Source: Symbiodinium natans (Eukaryota; Sar; Dinophyceae; Suessiales; Symbiodiniaceae). Taken from it: a stretch of 64,000 nt of DNA. Positions 32,936-43,500 of this stretch are shown here, one piece after another (the first letter of the stretch is position 1; every line of letters begins with the position of its first letter). The translations under genes and the position numbers were made by a program. The stretch spans positions 5,001 through 69,000 of the forward strand of contig CAJNDS010000543.1 in NCBI GenBank assembly GCA_905221605.1, in the 5' to 3' direction. Under the pieces are notes generated by a model. That model was given only the letters and a program-made list of their open reading frames with translations. It was not told where the DNA came from and searched no databases.

Positions 32936-33174
32936 GGGTTTAGGGTTTAGGGTTTAGGGTTTAGGGTTTAGGGTTTAGGGTTTAGGGTTTAGGGTTTAGG
33001 GTCTGGTCAGCCCCCGCATACATACCGGGAGTGAAGGGAACACGTAGGCCTCCTTGCCCTTCGGCTCCAAAGGGATGATCTTGGAATATTCTGAAGGATC
33101 CCGGTAAGATACTGGGACTGTAGGGTTTAGGGTTTAGGGTTTAGGGTTTAGGGTTTAGGGTTTAGGGTTTAGGG
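32936..33174. repeat. Two TTTAGGG arrays in the same orientation
   Basis: About nine units at 32936-33003 and seven at 33122-33174, separated by 118 bp of GC-rich sequence (33004-33121) in which no exon could be chosen. Confidence 0.93.
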
Positions 33175-33382
33175 ACTGTAGGAATTCGAGGTACCAGGGT
33201 CCTTACTTTCAGGCCCTGGAGAGACTTTCGGTTGGCTTGGGGTTCAGGGGCCTGGCTCGACCTTCGGGAACTCTTTCTTTTTGGGGGGAGGGGGTTTAGG
33301 GTTTAGGGCTTAGGGCTTAGGGTTTAGGGCTTAAGGTTCAGGGTTCGGAGTGCAGGGTTTCGGAGTTCCCTAAACCCAAAAC

Positions 33383-33467
33383 CTTGATCGGCCGTGGCAC
33401 GCGCTTCTGCAACTTTGTTGCCGCAGCCGAAATCTTCCTCCGAGGCTGCTGGCATTGTTGGAAAGTT
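33383..33467 (-). CDS. Putative exon, family unknown
   Basis: The minus strand reads NFPTMPAASEEDFGCGNKVA and then EARATADQ between CCCGCAG and the donor GTTTTGGG. Both borders are canonical and the frame is open throughout. Confidence 0.45.
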
Positions 33468-33559
33468 CTGCGGGGGAGTTCCAAGTTTGACCCTAAACCC
33501 TAAACCCTAAAAACCCTAAACCTTAAAACCGAAAACCTTAAACCCTAAACCCTATAGAC

Positions 33560-34560
33560 CCTACACCCCCCAACCCCCACATGGCCAGCGATTTCTCTTG
33601 CGGCGCCGGGCGATGGATGGCAGGCGCCTCTCTTGTTGAATTCCGACTGGTGCTAGTTAGTCAGCCTATGAGCAGACGGACGCATGTTTGCAGCTCTATT
33701 AAAATGCTGCGGGAATAAGCGCATGAAGAATGAAGAGCGCACGAACGCAGCAGTTGCCCTCTCTTTGCTTGGTTTGCATGCGTCCTTTCACTCCTTATGA
33801 AACCAAGCTCATAAAGGCAACTTACGACATATCTCCCGCGATTACCAGGACTTTGTTACCTTCAGGATTCTCTTTGAACCCCCCCCCATGACAAACACTC
33901 TTGTAAAGGGGCTTTTGCTGCTCACGGCGTCCATTGCTCTCATTCGGTTCGCTAGTTCACTTCGTTCAAAGGCTTATTGTTGCATGATTTTGCCCCGGGC
34001 TCCTATTATTACTCCATTTCTGAGCCAGGGACATAATACCATTGTTATCATGTCATATGACTTTACTATTGTTACCCCAAGAGCTCCTGCAAAAGGATTG
34101 TGATTCTAATCCAACATACCCCCAACCCAGACCCCTTATCCTGTACAAGGAAAAGATAAGGAGGGATTGTACCACACTTCGTAATTTCTTGAGGGTATGC
34201 ACAAGAAATATGTTGGACGTTTCTTACGCTGATGGCACCTCCATGTCGGCTCATTTGGCACGCTGAAATTTCAAAGACTTTTTTCATGCGCTCTGCTTCT
34301 AAAATAAAAGAAACTCAATCGCTAGTTCACTAATGAGAGTATATGTACTATGCTCTTCAGGAGTGTGCAATATAAGTCTCTTAGCACACAGTGGCACATA
34401 TGAGGGTTTCAGGCACCGGCCTTGTTAACCTCAAGCACCGCGCATGCTTGACGCACGACCCACAAAACGATAGTACCCTTAGAATTAGAAGGTTCATGAA
34501 GACATTACTGCTGAATGATTAGTGTTCCCTTAGGTTGCAACATAAGCAGATTTACATCCT
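33560..34560. other. One-kilobase block without telomere-type repeats
   Basis: Lower-GC unique-looking sequence, unlike its surroundings. It holds a foldback at about 34108-34216 (CCAACATAC / TATGTTGGA) and short ORFs (33888-34103, 34042-34266) with no recognisable domain. It could be the remnant of an older insertion. Confidence 0.5.
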
Positions 34561-34743
34561 CGACCCTAAACCCTAGCCCTAAACCCTAAACCCTAAACCC
34601 TAAACCCAGTCCCTAAACCCTAAACCCTAAACCCTAGATCCCTTAAGGCCGGCTGAACACCCCAGCAACCTGAACTCAAAACACCCTTTGAGTCCCTTGA
34701 GCCCACACCCAGACAATTACCCCTTCAAAAGGGGAACTGCCTC

Positions 34744-34865
34744 AATTTTGCGGTCTAGGTTAGGGTTTAGGGTTTGGGGCTTAGGGCTTAGGGCTTAGGG
34801 CTTAGGGCTTAGGGCTTAGGGCTTAGGGTTTAGGGTTTAGGGTTTAGGGTTTAGGGTTTAGGGAA
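34744..34865. repeat. TTTAGGG/CTTAGGG array
   Basis: A block of eight CTTAGGG variants followed by standard units. Confidence 0.93.
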
Positions 34866-34890
34866 CTGTTCTCCCTCTACCCTTCCCCCC

Positions 34891-34967
34891 TCAAGCTTCG
34901 AACCCCGCACGCGCAAGCGCCCGGAAGCGCCAGTCCTCAAGCCCCAGTCTTCGCAGGTCCGAACGAC
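34891..34967 (-). CDS. Putative exon, family unknown
   Basis: The minus strand reads RSDLRRLGLEDWRFRALARA and then GFEA, reaching TGA or a donor near the end. The acceptor is TCGCGAG. Amphipathic and arginine-rich. The island has G-rich arrays on both sides, an exception to the usual inverted arrangement. Confidence 0.35.
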
Positions 34968-35329
34968 CTCGCGACAGCCATGTGCATAGGGGTTTAGGGT
35001 TTAGGGTTTAGTTTAGGGTTTAGGGTTTAGGGTTTAGGGTTTAGGGTTTAGGGTTTAGGGTTTGGGGGATAGGGTCTAGTCCTAAACCAGGGTCCTTTTC
35101 TGGGTATAACTGGGCGCCTGACCATAAACCCTAAAACTCTCCGACTAGAAGCTCAAAAACAAAGCTTACAGACCCTACACCTTCTCACCACAATCTTATG
35201 CAGAACAGACCCTGCATTCGCAAACCCTGTGTACCATGCACCCTGAACCCCTAAACCCCAAACCCTGAACCTTAAACCCCAAGCCAAACCCTAAACCCTA
35301 GCCCTAAACCTAAACCCCCCAAAAAAAAA

Positions 35330-35430
35330 CATATACATAGATATATAATAATAATTATTATTATCATTATGATTATTATTATGATAATGATAATAATAAT
35401 AATGATAATAATAATAATAGTAAATGAAAA
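35330..35430. repeat. (ATT)n/(AAT)n palindromic microsatellite
   Basis: ATAATAATTATTATTATCAT and its complement form an imperfect hairpin. Sequence from 35540 to 36212 is degenerate telomere-type repeat without a supported exon. Confidence 0.85.
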
Positions 35431-36212
35431 GCATAAAAAAAACTCCTGAGCCCATGGGGCTCACGGGGCCTTCTCCAACAGCTCCTGCGCTGGCTCGTCC
35501 CAGAGGTTGGCCGTCGAGGTGAGGAGCACAGGTGAGATCAGCTCCTTTTGGGAAACTCGGGTTTAGGGTTTAGGGTTTAGGGCTAGGGTTTAGGGTTCAG
35601 GGTTCAGGGTTTAGGGTTCAGGGTTCAGGGTTTAGGGTCTAGGGTCTATAGGGTCTAGGGTCTAGGGTTTAGGGGTTAGGGTTTAGGGTTGAGGGTTTAG
35701 CGTTTCGGGTTACTAGGATTTAGGGTTGAGGGTGCTTGGGGATGCGGGCTCTTGAGGTTTGGGGTTTAGGGGCTCAGGGTTTAGGGGTCAGGTGGGTGGG
35801 GTTTAGAGATTAGTCTCCTACCGCTTCAAGAATTTCAGGTTTCAGGGGCTGCAAGGGCAGTAGGGCTCTGAGTGCTTTGGATTCCCGAGCTTTGGGGGGG
35901 CCTGGACATGTTTAGAGTGCCTTAAACACCCTAAAAAACTAAACCCTAAACCGGCAAACCCTAGTTTCCCAGAAGGAGCTGAGTTTGGCCTTTCCTGTAA
36001 ACAGCATGAAGAACCGCTCCGAAACCCTCGGCCCAAGCGTTTTACCTCGAGCCCGCCCCCCCTTTTTCATGGAAACCCGAAACACTGGAAAAGCCAAAAA
36101 CTCCATGCCCCACATCTAAACCCTAATTCCCGAACCCGACACCCTAAACCCTAAACCCTAAACCCTGAACCCGAAACCCTGAACCCCAAACAAACCAAGC
36201 ACACTCCGTCAC

Positions 36213-36290
36213 CTCGGTGGCCGCGAACGCCGAGCGGGGGGACTCTGGCGGCTTCGCCACTCCCCTGATATGAGGGATGAGCGCCCTCAG
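36213..36290 (-). CDS. Putative exon, family unknown
   Basis: The minus strand reads LRALIPHIRGVAKPPESPRS and then AFAATE between GGCTTGCAG and the donor GTGACGG. Exactly 26 codons. Confidence 0.42.
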
Positions 36291-36611
36291 CTGCAAGCCA
36301 TGCGTGGGTTGGGGGGTTTAGGGTTTAGGGTTTAGGGTTTTGGGTTTGGGGTTTGGGGTTTAGGGTTGGGGGTTTGGGGGTTTGGGGGTTGGGGTTTAGG
36401 GTTTAGCCTCCCTTTTGCGTGTCGGGTGGCAGGCTTCCTCGCACAAAGCCTTGAACCCCCCAAGAACCAAACGCCGGACGCTAGATTGGAACCCTAAACC
36501 CTGAACCTTAGATTGGCATAGATAGCATCTGGGCTGCCTGCACACAAACAATTAACAACTAGGTCGCTCCTGATTTCTTGGGCTTCGGGTTGAGATTTAG
36601 GGCTTAGGGTT

Positions 36612-36723
36612 TACCCCAGAGAGTCCATTTGAAGTACTGTTATGGACTTTGGTACCCGGTTTTGGGTACCTACTTCCATAGTAGCAACACTAAACTGTAC
36701 TACAAATCGACCCTCTGGGTTAT
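36612..36723. mobile_element. Foldback element
   Basis: ACCCCAGAGAGTCCATTTGA at the left, and AAATCGACCCTCTGGGTTAT at the right as an imperfect complement, with nested GGTACCCGGTTTTGGGTACC in the middle. About 112 bp. No second copy noticed. Confidence 0.5.
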
Positions 36724-36959
36724 CAGTTGCGAGGGCTTTGTGGGTTGGATCAGAGCTTAGGAACCCTAAACCCTAAACCCTAAACCCTAAACCCTAAACC
36801 CTAAACCCTAAACCCGGGCCCTGGGGTGATTTGCGGGCCCCCCTTGGTTCCGTTGTCGGGGAGCCTATGGCCCTAAACACCTGCGGGGGTTCTTGAAGTT
36901 TTGGGCCGTTTTGGGCTCCTGCATATAAATACAGAATATATATTGTTTACAAATTTTGG

Positions 36960-37085
36960 TTTGTGTATATATGTATATGTTTACACACACACACACACAC
37001 ATATACATATATATATATATATATGTGTATATATATATACATCTATATATATATATAGATGTGTATATATGTATATATACTATTC
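36960..37085. repeat. (CA)n/(TA)n microsatellite
   Basis: A pure (CA)n core at about 36983-37001 within (TA)n-rich DNA. Confidence 0.92.
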
Positions 37086-37863
37086 GCAGATATGATAAAT
37101 AAGGAGCCGTTAAGGCGCCGTGGAATAGGCACCTTACCCCTCAGTTCGGTAATCCACCACAACGCTTTCAAGGGGTTTAGGGTTTCGGGTGGTAGGGTTT
37201 AGAGTTTAGCGTGTAGGGTTTAGGATTTAGGGTTTAGGGTGGTAGGGTTTAGGGTGTATAGGGCTTAGGGCTTATAAGGCTTATGATTTAGGGTTTAGGG
37301 TGCAGGATGGTGTAGGGCAGCCCAGCGGCTCATGGACGGTAGGGCACTCCGCAGTGAGAGGGTCTGGCCGGCGGTGGACCGCCAAGGTGGAGGTCCTGGG
37401 ATGTTGCTTTGGAGCCTGGTTGTTGTTTTTTTTGGGGAGGGGGGGGGGGGATATCGTGATTATGGGGTACATCGGGTTTGTGTAGGTTTACGGAGGGTGC
37501 ATAGGGCTTATAGGGCTTCAGAGGGTTTAGAGTCTAGACAGGTTTATAGGGTTCGTAGGGCTTGAGAGGGCTTAGGACCCTTAACCCCGGCATGGCGTAG
37601 ATGCTGCCTAGGTACAGGAGATCTCGGCCGTCATCCGTCACGCAGCCTGGTGGTTGCTTGGCCTTCTTGCAGATCAACTCCTGGCCGCATGTGCAACACA
37701 AAGACAAGACGAACCGCAACCAGCCCCCACCCTAAACCCTATCATCCTAAAAAACCCTCAGCTTATATGTTATGTGCCCGAAACGGGCCGAAACCTCTGG
37801 GACTCCACTGCAGCTTGGGGTTTTGGGGTTCGGGCTTGGGATTTAGGGTGTCGGGTTAGCGCC

Positions 37864-37960
37864 CTGGTTCTTAGTAGGGAATGAGGGAATGAGGGCCCTA
37901 TAGAATCCCTTAAAGTGTATGTATGCGGCCCTCATTCCCTCACTCCCTACTAAGAACCAG
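37864..37960. mobile_element. MITE-like foldback, family M4
   Basis: CTGGTTCTTAGTAGGGAATG at the left and CACTCCCTACTAAGAACCAG at the right, 97 bp, with inner GAGGGCCCTA / GCGGCCCTC arms. Same ends as 28237-28385. Confidence 0.85.
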
Positions 37961-38147
37961 CCAGTTTAGGGGTCAGCACATGGTTGCCAAGCGACTGGCT
38001 TGTCGTGCAGGACTTCATCCAAGCGAGCACGTTCCTTGGCGTACGAAGATATTCGGGGTCGAGGCTGCTGGAGCTCTCCTGCTAGTTGACACATGTGAGT
38101 GAGTGCAGGCTGAAGGCCACATGTTGCGAGTGATTACTTGGCAAAGT

Positions 38148-38312
38148 CTAAACCCTAAACCCTAAACCCTAAACCCTAAACCCTAAACCCTGAACCCTGA
38201 ACCCTGAACCCTAAACCCTAAACCCTAAACCCTAAACCCTAAACCCTAAACCCTAAACCCTAAACCCTAAACCCTAAACACTAAACCCTAAACCCTAAAC
38301 CCTAAACCCTAG
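38148..38312. repeat. CCCTAAA array
   Basis: About 23 units, among the longest in the window, with a few CCCTGAA and CACTAAA variants. Confidence 0.97.
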
Positions 38313-38369
38313 CCGGGAGCCTTTAGCTGCAGCCCACCCTGTTTGCCCCCCCCCTTTCTCGTCGTGAAC

Positions 38370-38445
38370 TCCATGTTTTGACCTGCTGCCTGGGCAGAAA
38401 CCCGGGCACAACCTGCAGTCCCCATACTCCCAATGTCGAGCGCAG
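38370..38445 (-). CDS. Putative exon, family unknown
   Basis: The minus strand reads ALDIGSMGTAGCARVSAQAA and then GQNME after TTCGGCAG, with a GTTCACG donor. The frame continues open for about 40 bp beyond, so the end is uncertain. Confidence 0.3.
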
Positions 38446-38790
38446 CTGCCGAACCCGCAACAATTGTTTAGGGTTTAGGGTTTATAGGGTTTAGGGTTTA
38501 GGGTATAGGGTTTAGGGTTTAGGGCCAGAGAAAGGGATCGCACAAGTCGGGTTGGAGGAAATTCGACCTGGTACATCCATGTTCGCAAAAGATTTCCAAC
38601 CAAGGCCTCAAGGCCCTACTTCATTGGGGATGGTGAGTTGAGGGAGCCATGTTGTGCACAACGATGCTTTTAAGGTTTAGGGGTACAGGGCTTAAGGGTT
38701 TAGGGGTCTGTTTAGAAGTTAGAGGCCTAGAGGCCTGGGGCTGAGGGTTTAGGGTTTCGGGTTTAGGGTTTAAGGTTTAGGGTTTAGGGC

Positions 38791-38893
38791 AAGCTAGGCG
38801 CGTGGCCGGGAGCTTCTTCGTCACCCCGCAGTGCGGCGAGCTTGCCTCCACCTGGCAAGCGAAAGGCATGGCCCATGTGCCCAGTTCACACAG
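38791..38893 (-). CDS. Putative exon left of the retroelement
   Basis: The minus strand reads LCELGTWAMPFACQVEASSP and then HCGVTKKLPATRL after GGGCAG, ending at a GC donor. The arrays around this island are G-rich at the left and C-rich at the right, the reverse of the common pattern. The retroelement inserted in the array just to its right. Confidence 0.35.
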
Positions 38894-38894
38894 C

Positions 38895-38971
38895 TGCCCT
38901 AAACCCTAAACCCTAAACCCTAAACCCTAAACCCTAAACCCTAAACCCTAAACCCTAAACCCTAAACCCTA
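38895..38971. repeat. CCCTAAA array hosting the retroelement (left part)
   Basis: About 11 perfect units. The last five bases, CCCTA (38967-38971), reappear at 47826-47830 as the target-site duplication. Removing the element and one copy restores an uninterrupted CCCTAAA array. Confidence 0.95.
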
Positions 38972-39263
38972 TGCGGAGCTGCAATTGGTATTGTAGAAAG
39001 GAGTTCGTGTTGGGGTTGGATGGGTCAATGAACCCGGAAATCATATTTGGCTCAAGATGGCCCAGAGCCGTCCGCTTTTCGTTGAAAAGGTTGTGTCCGT
39101 GTGTTGGGTGTTGGGTCTTGTGGGAGGTAGTAGTCCCGACCCTTCTCCCTTAGCCTTTCCCTCTAGGGTGGGGTTCTTCTCTTACTGGTTCGATCTGGGA
39201 AATCCATATAGGCAACTGTTAAGGGTTGATTTCTTTCCCTTTTCCCCTTCGGTTGCCCCCGTA
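38972..39263 (+). repeat. 5' long terminal repeat
   Basis: 292 bp, beginning TGCGGAGCTG and ending GCCCCCGTA. The right end has TA instead of the common CA. The terminal bases TGCGG and CCGTA form a short imperfect inverted repeat. It contains the spliced-leader-like segment and a downstream ATG that opens a 116-codon frame not continuous with the main protein. Confidence 0.95.
39034..39056 (+). promoter_or_regulatory. Spliced-leader (DinoSL) relic in the 5' LTR
   Basis: The segment ends in TTTGGCTCAAG, identical to the last 11 nt of the dinoflagellate spliced leader. It is preceded by CAT (plus one extra A) and further left by CCG, as in the leader. It is followed at once by ATG. The same sequence is in the 3' LTR at 47596-47618. 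Known precedent: dinoflagellate genes carry leader relics after reverse transcription of trans-spliced mRNA. Confidence 0.7.
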
Positions 39264-39276
39264 GGTTATGAGCCCA
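39264..39276 (+). other. Primer-binding site (half initiator tRNA-Met)
   Basis: GGTTATGAGCCCA begins at the first base after the LTR. Its complement TGGGCTCATAACC is the CAU anticodon loop with both stem strands of eukaryotic initiator tRNA-Met. Drosophila copia primes from this internal site with a half-tRNA, so priming and the Ty1/copia lineage can be inferred even without pol. Confidence 0.8.
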
Positions 39277-39330
39277 AATTAGGTTCCCTGCGGTTGAGTG
39301 TTGTCTTAAGATCTTTGGGATCAAGAAGCA

Positions 39331-39618
39331 ATGCCTTCCCCGAAGCGATGGCTCCAACCTGCCTCGGATGGTGGACAGAATGGTGGAGCTGGAAATGGTG
39401 CAGCTGAGTCTCTGGGTGAAAGATCGGTGCTGGAAGAGGTGATTCCCGGCGCTGAAGAACATCTGGAAGAAGTCTTGGTTGCAGAAAGCCCCAATGTGGG
39501 TATGAGTCCCAATGTGGATATGGTTAGCAATGCTGAAGCTGAAGGACGCGCTGTCTCTGTATCGCCAAAGCCTGGTGAAAAAAAGGAACTGGGATGCGAC
39601 TGGTGGTATAGATCGTGA
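39331..39618 (+). CDS. N-terminal frame of the element polyprotein
   Basis: 95 codons starting MPSPKRWLQPASDGG, the first ATG after the primer site that opens into an acidic, Gly/Glu-rich chain. The frame reaches an A7 run at 39578-39584. Past it the coding character moves to the next frame (39512-40552), as if one A were in excess. The last 11 residues of this frame are therefore probably not native. Confidence 0.6.
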   Translation: MPSPKRWLQPASDGGQNGGAGNGAAESLGERSVLEEVIPGAEEHLEEVLVAESPNVGMSPNVDMVSNAEAEGRAVSVSPKPGEKKELGCDWWYRS

Positions 39619-40552
39619 AATGGAGGTGACTGTTTTACGAGTGTTGCAAAAACACGGGTATCAGCCGTCGACTTCGACTTCGGGTCGAATGGTAGACCAA
39701 GGGTCTCAGACCGATCTGATTGGAGAAGTGCCGCAAGCGACCAGGAGGCCTCTGAACAAGATCAAAAGGGGTCCATCTTCGAGTTCCCAAGGTGGTGGAA
39801 GCGGTCACGAACAGAAGGGTGCGAACAGCTTTGAAGCTGCACCTGCTGCTGAATACGCCATGGGGGAGGAGGAGATCCTACAGATGGAGGCTGAACGGTT
39901 GCGACAGCTGTCAGAAGAAGAGGACGAGATGCGTCAGGTCCCGGAAAGGGATGGTTTTCAGAAGGATGAGCATCTGATCAGAGCGTGTGATGGCACAATG
40001 TGGGAATGGCACCTCCATGAAGATGGGAGACAATATTACTACTGCCTGGATACGCAGGAAAGCAAGTGGACATTGCCGGTTGTAGGTGAAAAGATGAAGA
40101 GTGACGAGGTGGTTGGGTCTCCTTCGGGCAATGAGCTGGAAATGGAGGCTGCACTGGGTTCTTCATCCTCTACGCCGACGCCTGAGTCTACGAGGGCATT
40201 CCAGGGTAGTGTAAATAGTTTAGGTGAAAAAGATTTTTCCTCTACTATCAGGGATAGCGGTCCTAGGGCTGGTGGTGACGCCCCGACCTCGGGTTCTCCT
40301 GATGAGGAGGGGATTCCTGGAAACCGAGCCGACATCGCTGGAGCTCAACATCTGGATCGGGAAGGAATGGGAGCGCTTTCTGAGGGTGTGGCAGCGGTGG
40401 AATCGGTAGGTCCAGAAGAAAAAAATTCCCAATGTGGAGATCGGAACTGTGTCGGCTGCAGAAGAGCGAGTGGTGGATGTGGTACCTGTCGTTCAGGAAG
40501 GTGGTCCTGGAGATTCGGAAGACGGAGGGAAAAAGTTGTGTGTTACGACTGA
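39512..40552 (+). CDS. Second frame of the element polyprotein, WW domain
   Basis: 346 codons, of which the part after 39585 looks genuine. A WW domain is visible at about residues 162-190 (WEWHLHEDGRQYYYCLDTQ followed by ESKWTLP), with the two tryptophans, the YYY block and the final proline in place. WW domains bind proline-rich partners. The flanks are acidic and disordered. At a second A7 run (40419-40425) coding character moves to the third frame, again with one excess A. The start codon at 39512 is an ORF artefact. Confidence 0.65.
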   Translation: MWIWLAMLKLKDALSLYRQSLVKKRNWDATGGIDREMEVTVLRVLQKHGYQPSTSTSGRMVDQGSQTDLIGEVPQATRRPLNKIKRGPSSSSQGGGSGHEQKGANSFEAAPAAEYAMGEEEILQMEAERLRQLSEEEDEMRQVPERDGFQKDEHLIRACDGTMWEWHLHEDGRQYYYCLDTQESKWTLPVVGEKMKSDEVVGSPSGNELEMEAALGSSSSTPTPESTRAFQGSVNSLGEKDFSSTIRDSGPRAGGDAPTSGSPDEEGIPGNRADIAGAQHLDREGMGALSEGVAAVESVGPEEKNSQCGDRNCVGCRRASGGCGTCRSGRWSWRFGRRREKVVCYD

Positions 40553-43500
40553 GGAGGTCTCTTCGTTTGGTGCCAAGATTCCTGCCATTCAAGGGGAAAA
40601 AGAAGCTTCTGGAATAGCTGGAGACACGGAAGATCTGAAAGATGAGGCCTGGAGCGCCAATGATGCGCGGGTCGATGCGCCAGATAGTACCTGGAGTGCG
40701 AAGGAGGCACGGGTTGAGGTGCATATGGTGTTACGTTCCACGGGCGACTGCAACAATGGGGCGCAGGTCTCCGCAGCAGCTGATGATGGAGGTTCACAGG
40801 TGGACGCACTGGTGCAACCTGAAGTTAGCCGCGAGGAACGAAATGACAAGGGCTACACCGGAGCCAATGAGGCAGCTGTGGTCAATGATGGTGGCAATTC
40901 TCCTTTGGAAACCATGGAACCAAAGGAGCCTGCGGTGGAAGAAAGTGTGCCTGCCGTGGATGATCAACTCAATCGCCCTGCAGTGGAAGAAAATTTGCCT
41001 GCTGCAGAAGGTGTGACAAAGGACTCCAATGATGGGTCCACTCCCAGGAAGGGAGAAGTGTTGCCGTCTGGAAGTTCGCCGGAAGTCGACACCGAGCGAA
41101 CTGAAGCAGATGAGGCAAAGCCTTTGGCGGAGAAAAAGGGAGGTCCTGAAATCCAGGAGCACAAAAAAGATGAGCTTGTGGGACTCGTGGAGCAGGACGA
41201 GCAGTGTGACCCAAAGGTGAAGACAAAGGATGCGCCAGGAGCCGATGATACAGAGGTGGTTTCTGAAGAGCATGCAAAGAAAGTGCCCCGAGCGGGAGCC
41301 TTGGAATCACCTGGGACACATTGCTATCAAGAGGGAGATGAGATCATGGGTCTAGTGCGCTGCATCAATGGGTATGGAGCCTTTTTGGACCATGGTGATA
41401 TGAATGTATTGGTTCCTGCAGAAGGGAACAATGCATATCAGTTCAAATTTGGTGATACTGTCAATGGAACAGTGAAACGAGTGGAAGATGATGGTACCAT
41501 AATCTTGGACACCTTTCTGGTTTTGGAAGAGGACGTGGAGGACTCTTCTTCGACGCTGCGGAAATGGAAACCCAGCGGCTGGAGTACGTGGTGGACGGAT
41601 TCATGGTATGCTGGTCAATGGTACCAAGATTCCAACGGTCAATGGGACTGGAAACAGGAGGAAGAGCAATCCGATGAAGAGCTTGTGGTACAGGAGTTAT
41701 CCTCTGAAGAACGAGAAGAAAGGCAACTTTATGGAGAAAAGATCTACAAAGCTCTTCTGGAGAATGGAAACGAAGATGAAGCCTATGTTGGCAAAATTAC
41801 TGGGATGCTGTTGGGTCGCCCGATGGAAGATTTACAGGAGTGTGTTGCAGATCATGCATTCCTCAATGCGGAAGCTCGGCGCGCGTATGGCATCTTGCAA
41901 AACGATGGTTGGAAGCCTGACGGTACAGAAAGCACAGGCTTGGGAAAGTTAACCACTTTTTCCCGAAAACAGTACCACAACGCGCTTTTCGAACTGGCAT
42001 GCAGAAAAAGGAGATTTTCTCGACCAGTTGTGGGTGAAGCGGCGGCAACGGTGCTGAATCAAGGGGAAGATGAGTTTTGGAACGCGCTTTGGTTGGACAC
42101 CAAGCTATTTTTGCAGGAGCTTGATGGTGCAGTGCAATCCATGAGCAAAAGGGAGAACAAGCCAATGGAAGCCTACATGGACCCTGACCAGTACAAAAAG
42201 GCTCACATGACTCCACAGACTGTGTCACCTGGATACAGCAAACTGTGCAAGTTCTTCAATAAGGGAAGGTGTCGCAATGGTGATGGTTGTCCCTATGAGC
42301 ATCGTCGTTATGGTGAAGGTTGGCCAGAAGGGGGGTCAACTGATCCAAAGAACAGCCAAGAAGCTGAAGATGAGGATGGGAACATCGGTGACCCTCCCAC
42401 AGAGGAAGGTACAGTGGATGAGGCACAGCAGGAGCGGGAGGATTTAGCCTTCCGGGCCAAGTACAATTTTGGCAAAGGTGCATCAAAGGGTGAACCTACG
42501 TCGGGTGAGCCAAAAGGTCGTCTGTGTCTGTATTACAATCAAGGTGGTTGTAAATATGGGACTACATGCAGGTATCGTCACAACGATGACATAGCATTGG
42601 AAGGGACTTGGGAGCCCGGCAAATCTTGGGACAATGCTTCCAGGAAGGCACTAAGGGACGCAGGGTTCCACCATTGCTGTTTCGATTATTACCTCAGAGG
42701 ACGTTGCCGGAAAGGGTCAAATTTCTGCAAGTACTCCCACGACGAGATGTCAGATGAGCGGCTGACGCTCCTGAAACACTTGGTACAGGTGGCCAATCAG
42801 GTCCGGTTTGAAAAAGAGAGAGGATGGGAAATTTCGGATAGAAGCACTTTTCAGCCACCTGCGAGCGGGGGAGCTGAATCTTCCTCATCCTCGGCACCAA
42901 AAGCGCTGCAAATGACCAATGTGTCACAAAAAGAAGGTGAAAAAGGTATTCTGGATGAAGAAGCTGATGAACAAGAGAATTCGGTGGCTGAATCCACTGG
43001 TATTCGGCTTCAGAATCCGGAGGAGCCAATTGAAAATTGGATGGCTCGCAACAAACACCTGTGGGTGTATACCCCTCATGTAAGTGAGGTGATGATTACC
43101 CTTGGTGTGACCAATGTGTCGGACTTGCAAGAGTTCATCTTTGTGGAAGATTTGGTGGACAAAGGGATCAACAAAGTGACCGCATGCAAAATTCTGCAAT
43201 TGGTTGGTGGTGTCCGATATCGTCCGGGAGGACCGGAAAAAGCAGTTCCTTCCGATGCATCTGTACGGGTACAACAATCTTCTGGGAACAAAGGAACTGG
43301 AAGAGCGGCGGTGCGAACCCTCACTCAGGTGCGTGAAGCTGAAGACTCCGGTGCAAAAACCATGCCGAGAGGCTCCTATCGGGAGCTTTTTGATAAGGTC
43401 AAGTACCGTGATGCTTGGACGCTTGCGCAGAGGTCTCCGCTGTGCGTACAGAAGCTGCAGTTGGTGGGAGTTGGAATGCCGCCGGTGAATCCACCAACAA

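Noticed and set aside
38971-39407. LTR ORFs (60 and 116 aa) as genes
   Set aside because: They occur identically in both LTRs and are not continuous with the main protein. The frame is probably incidental, although the one at 39057 begins right after the leader relic.
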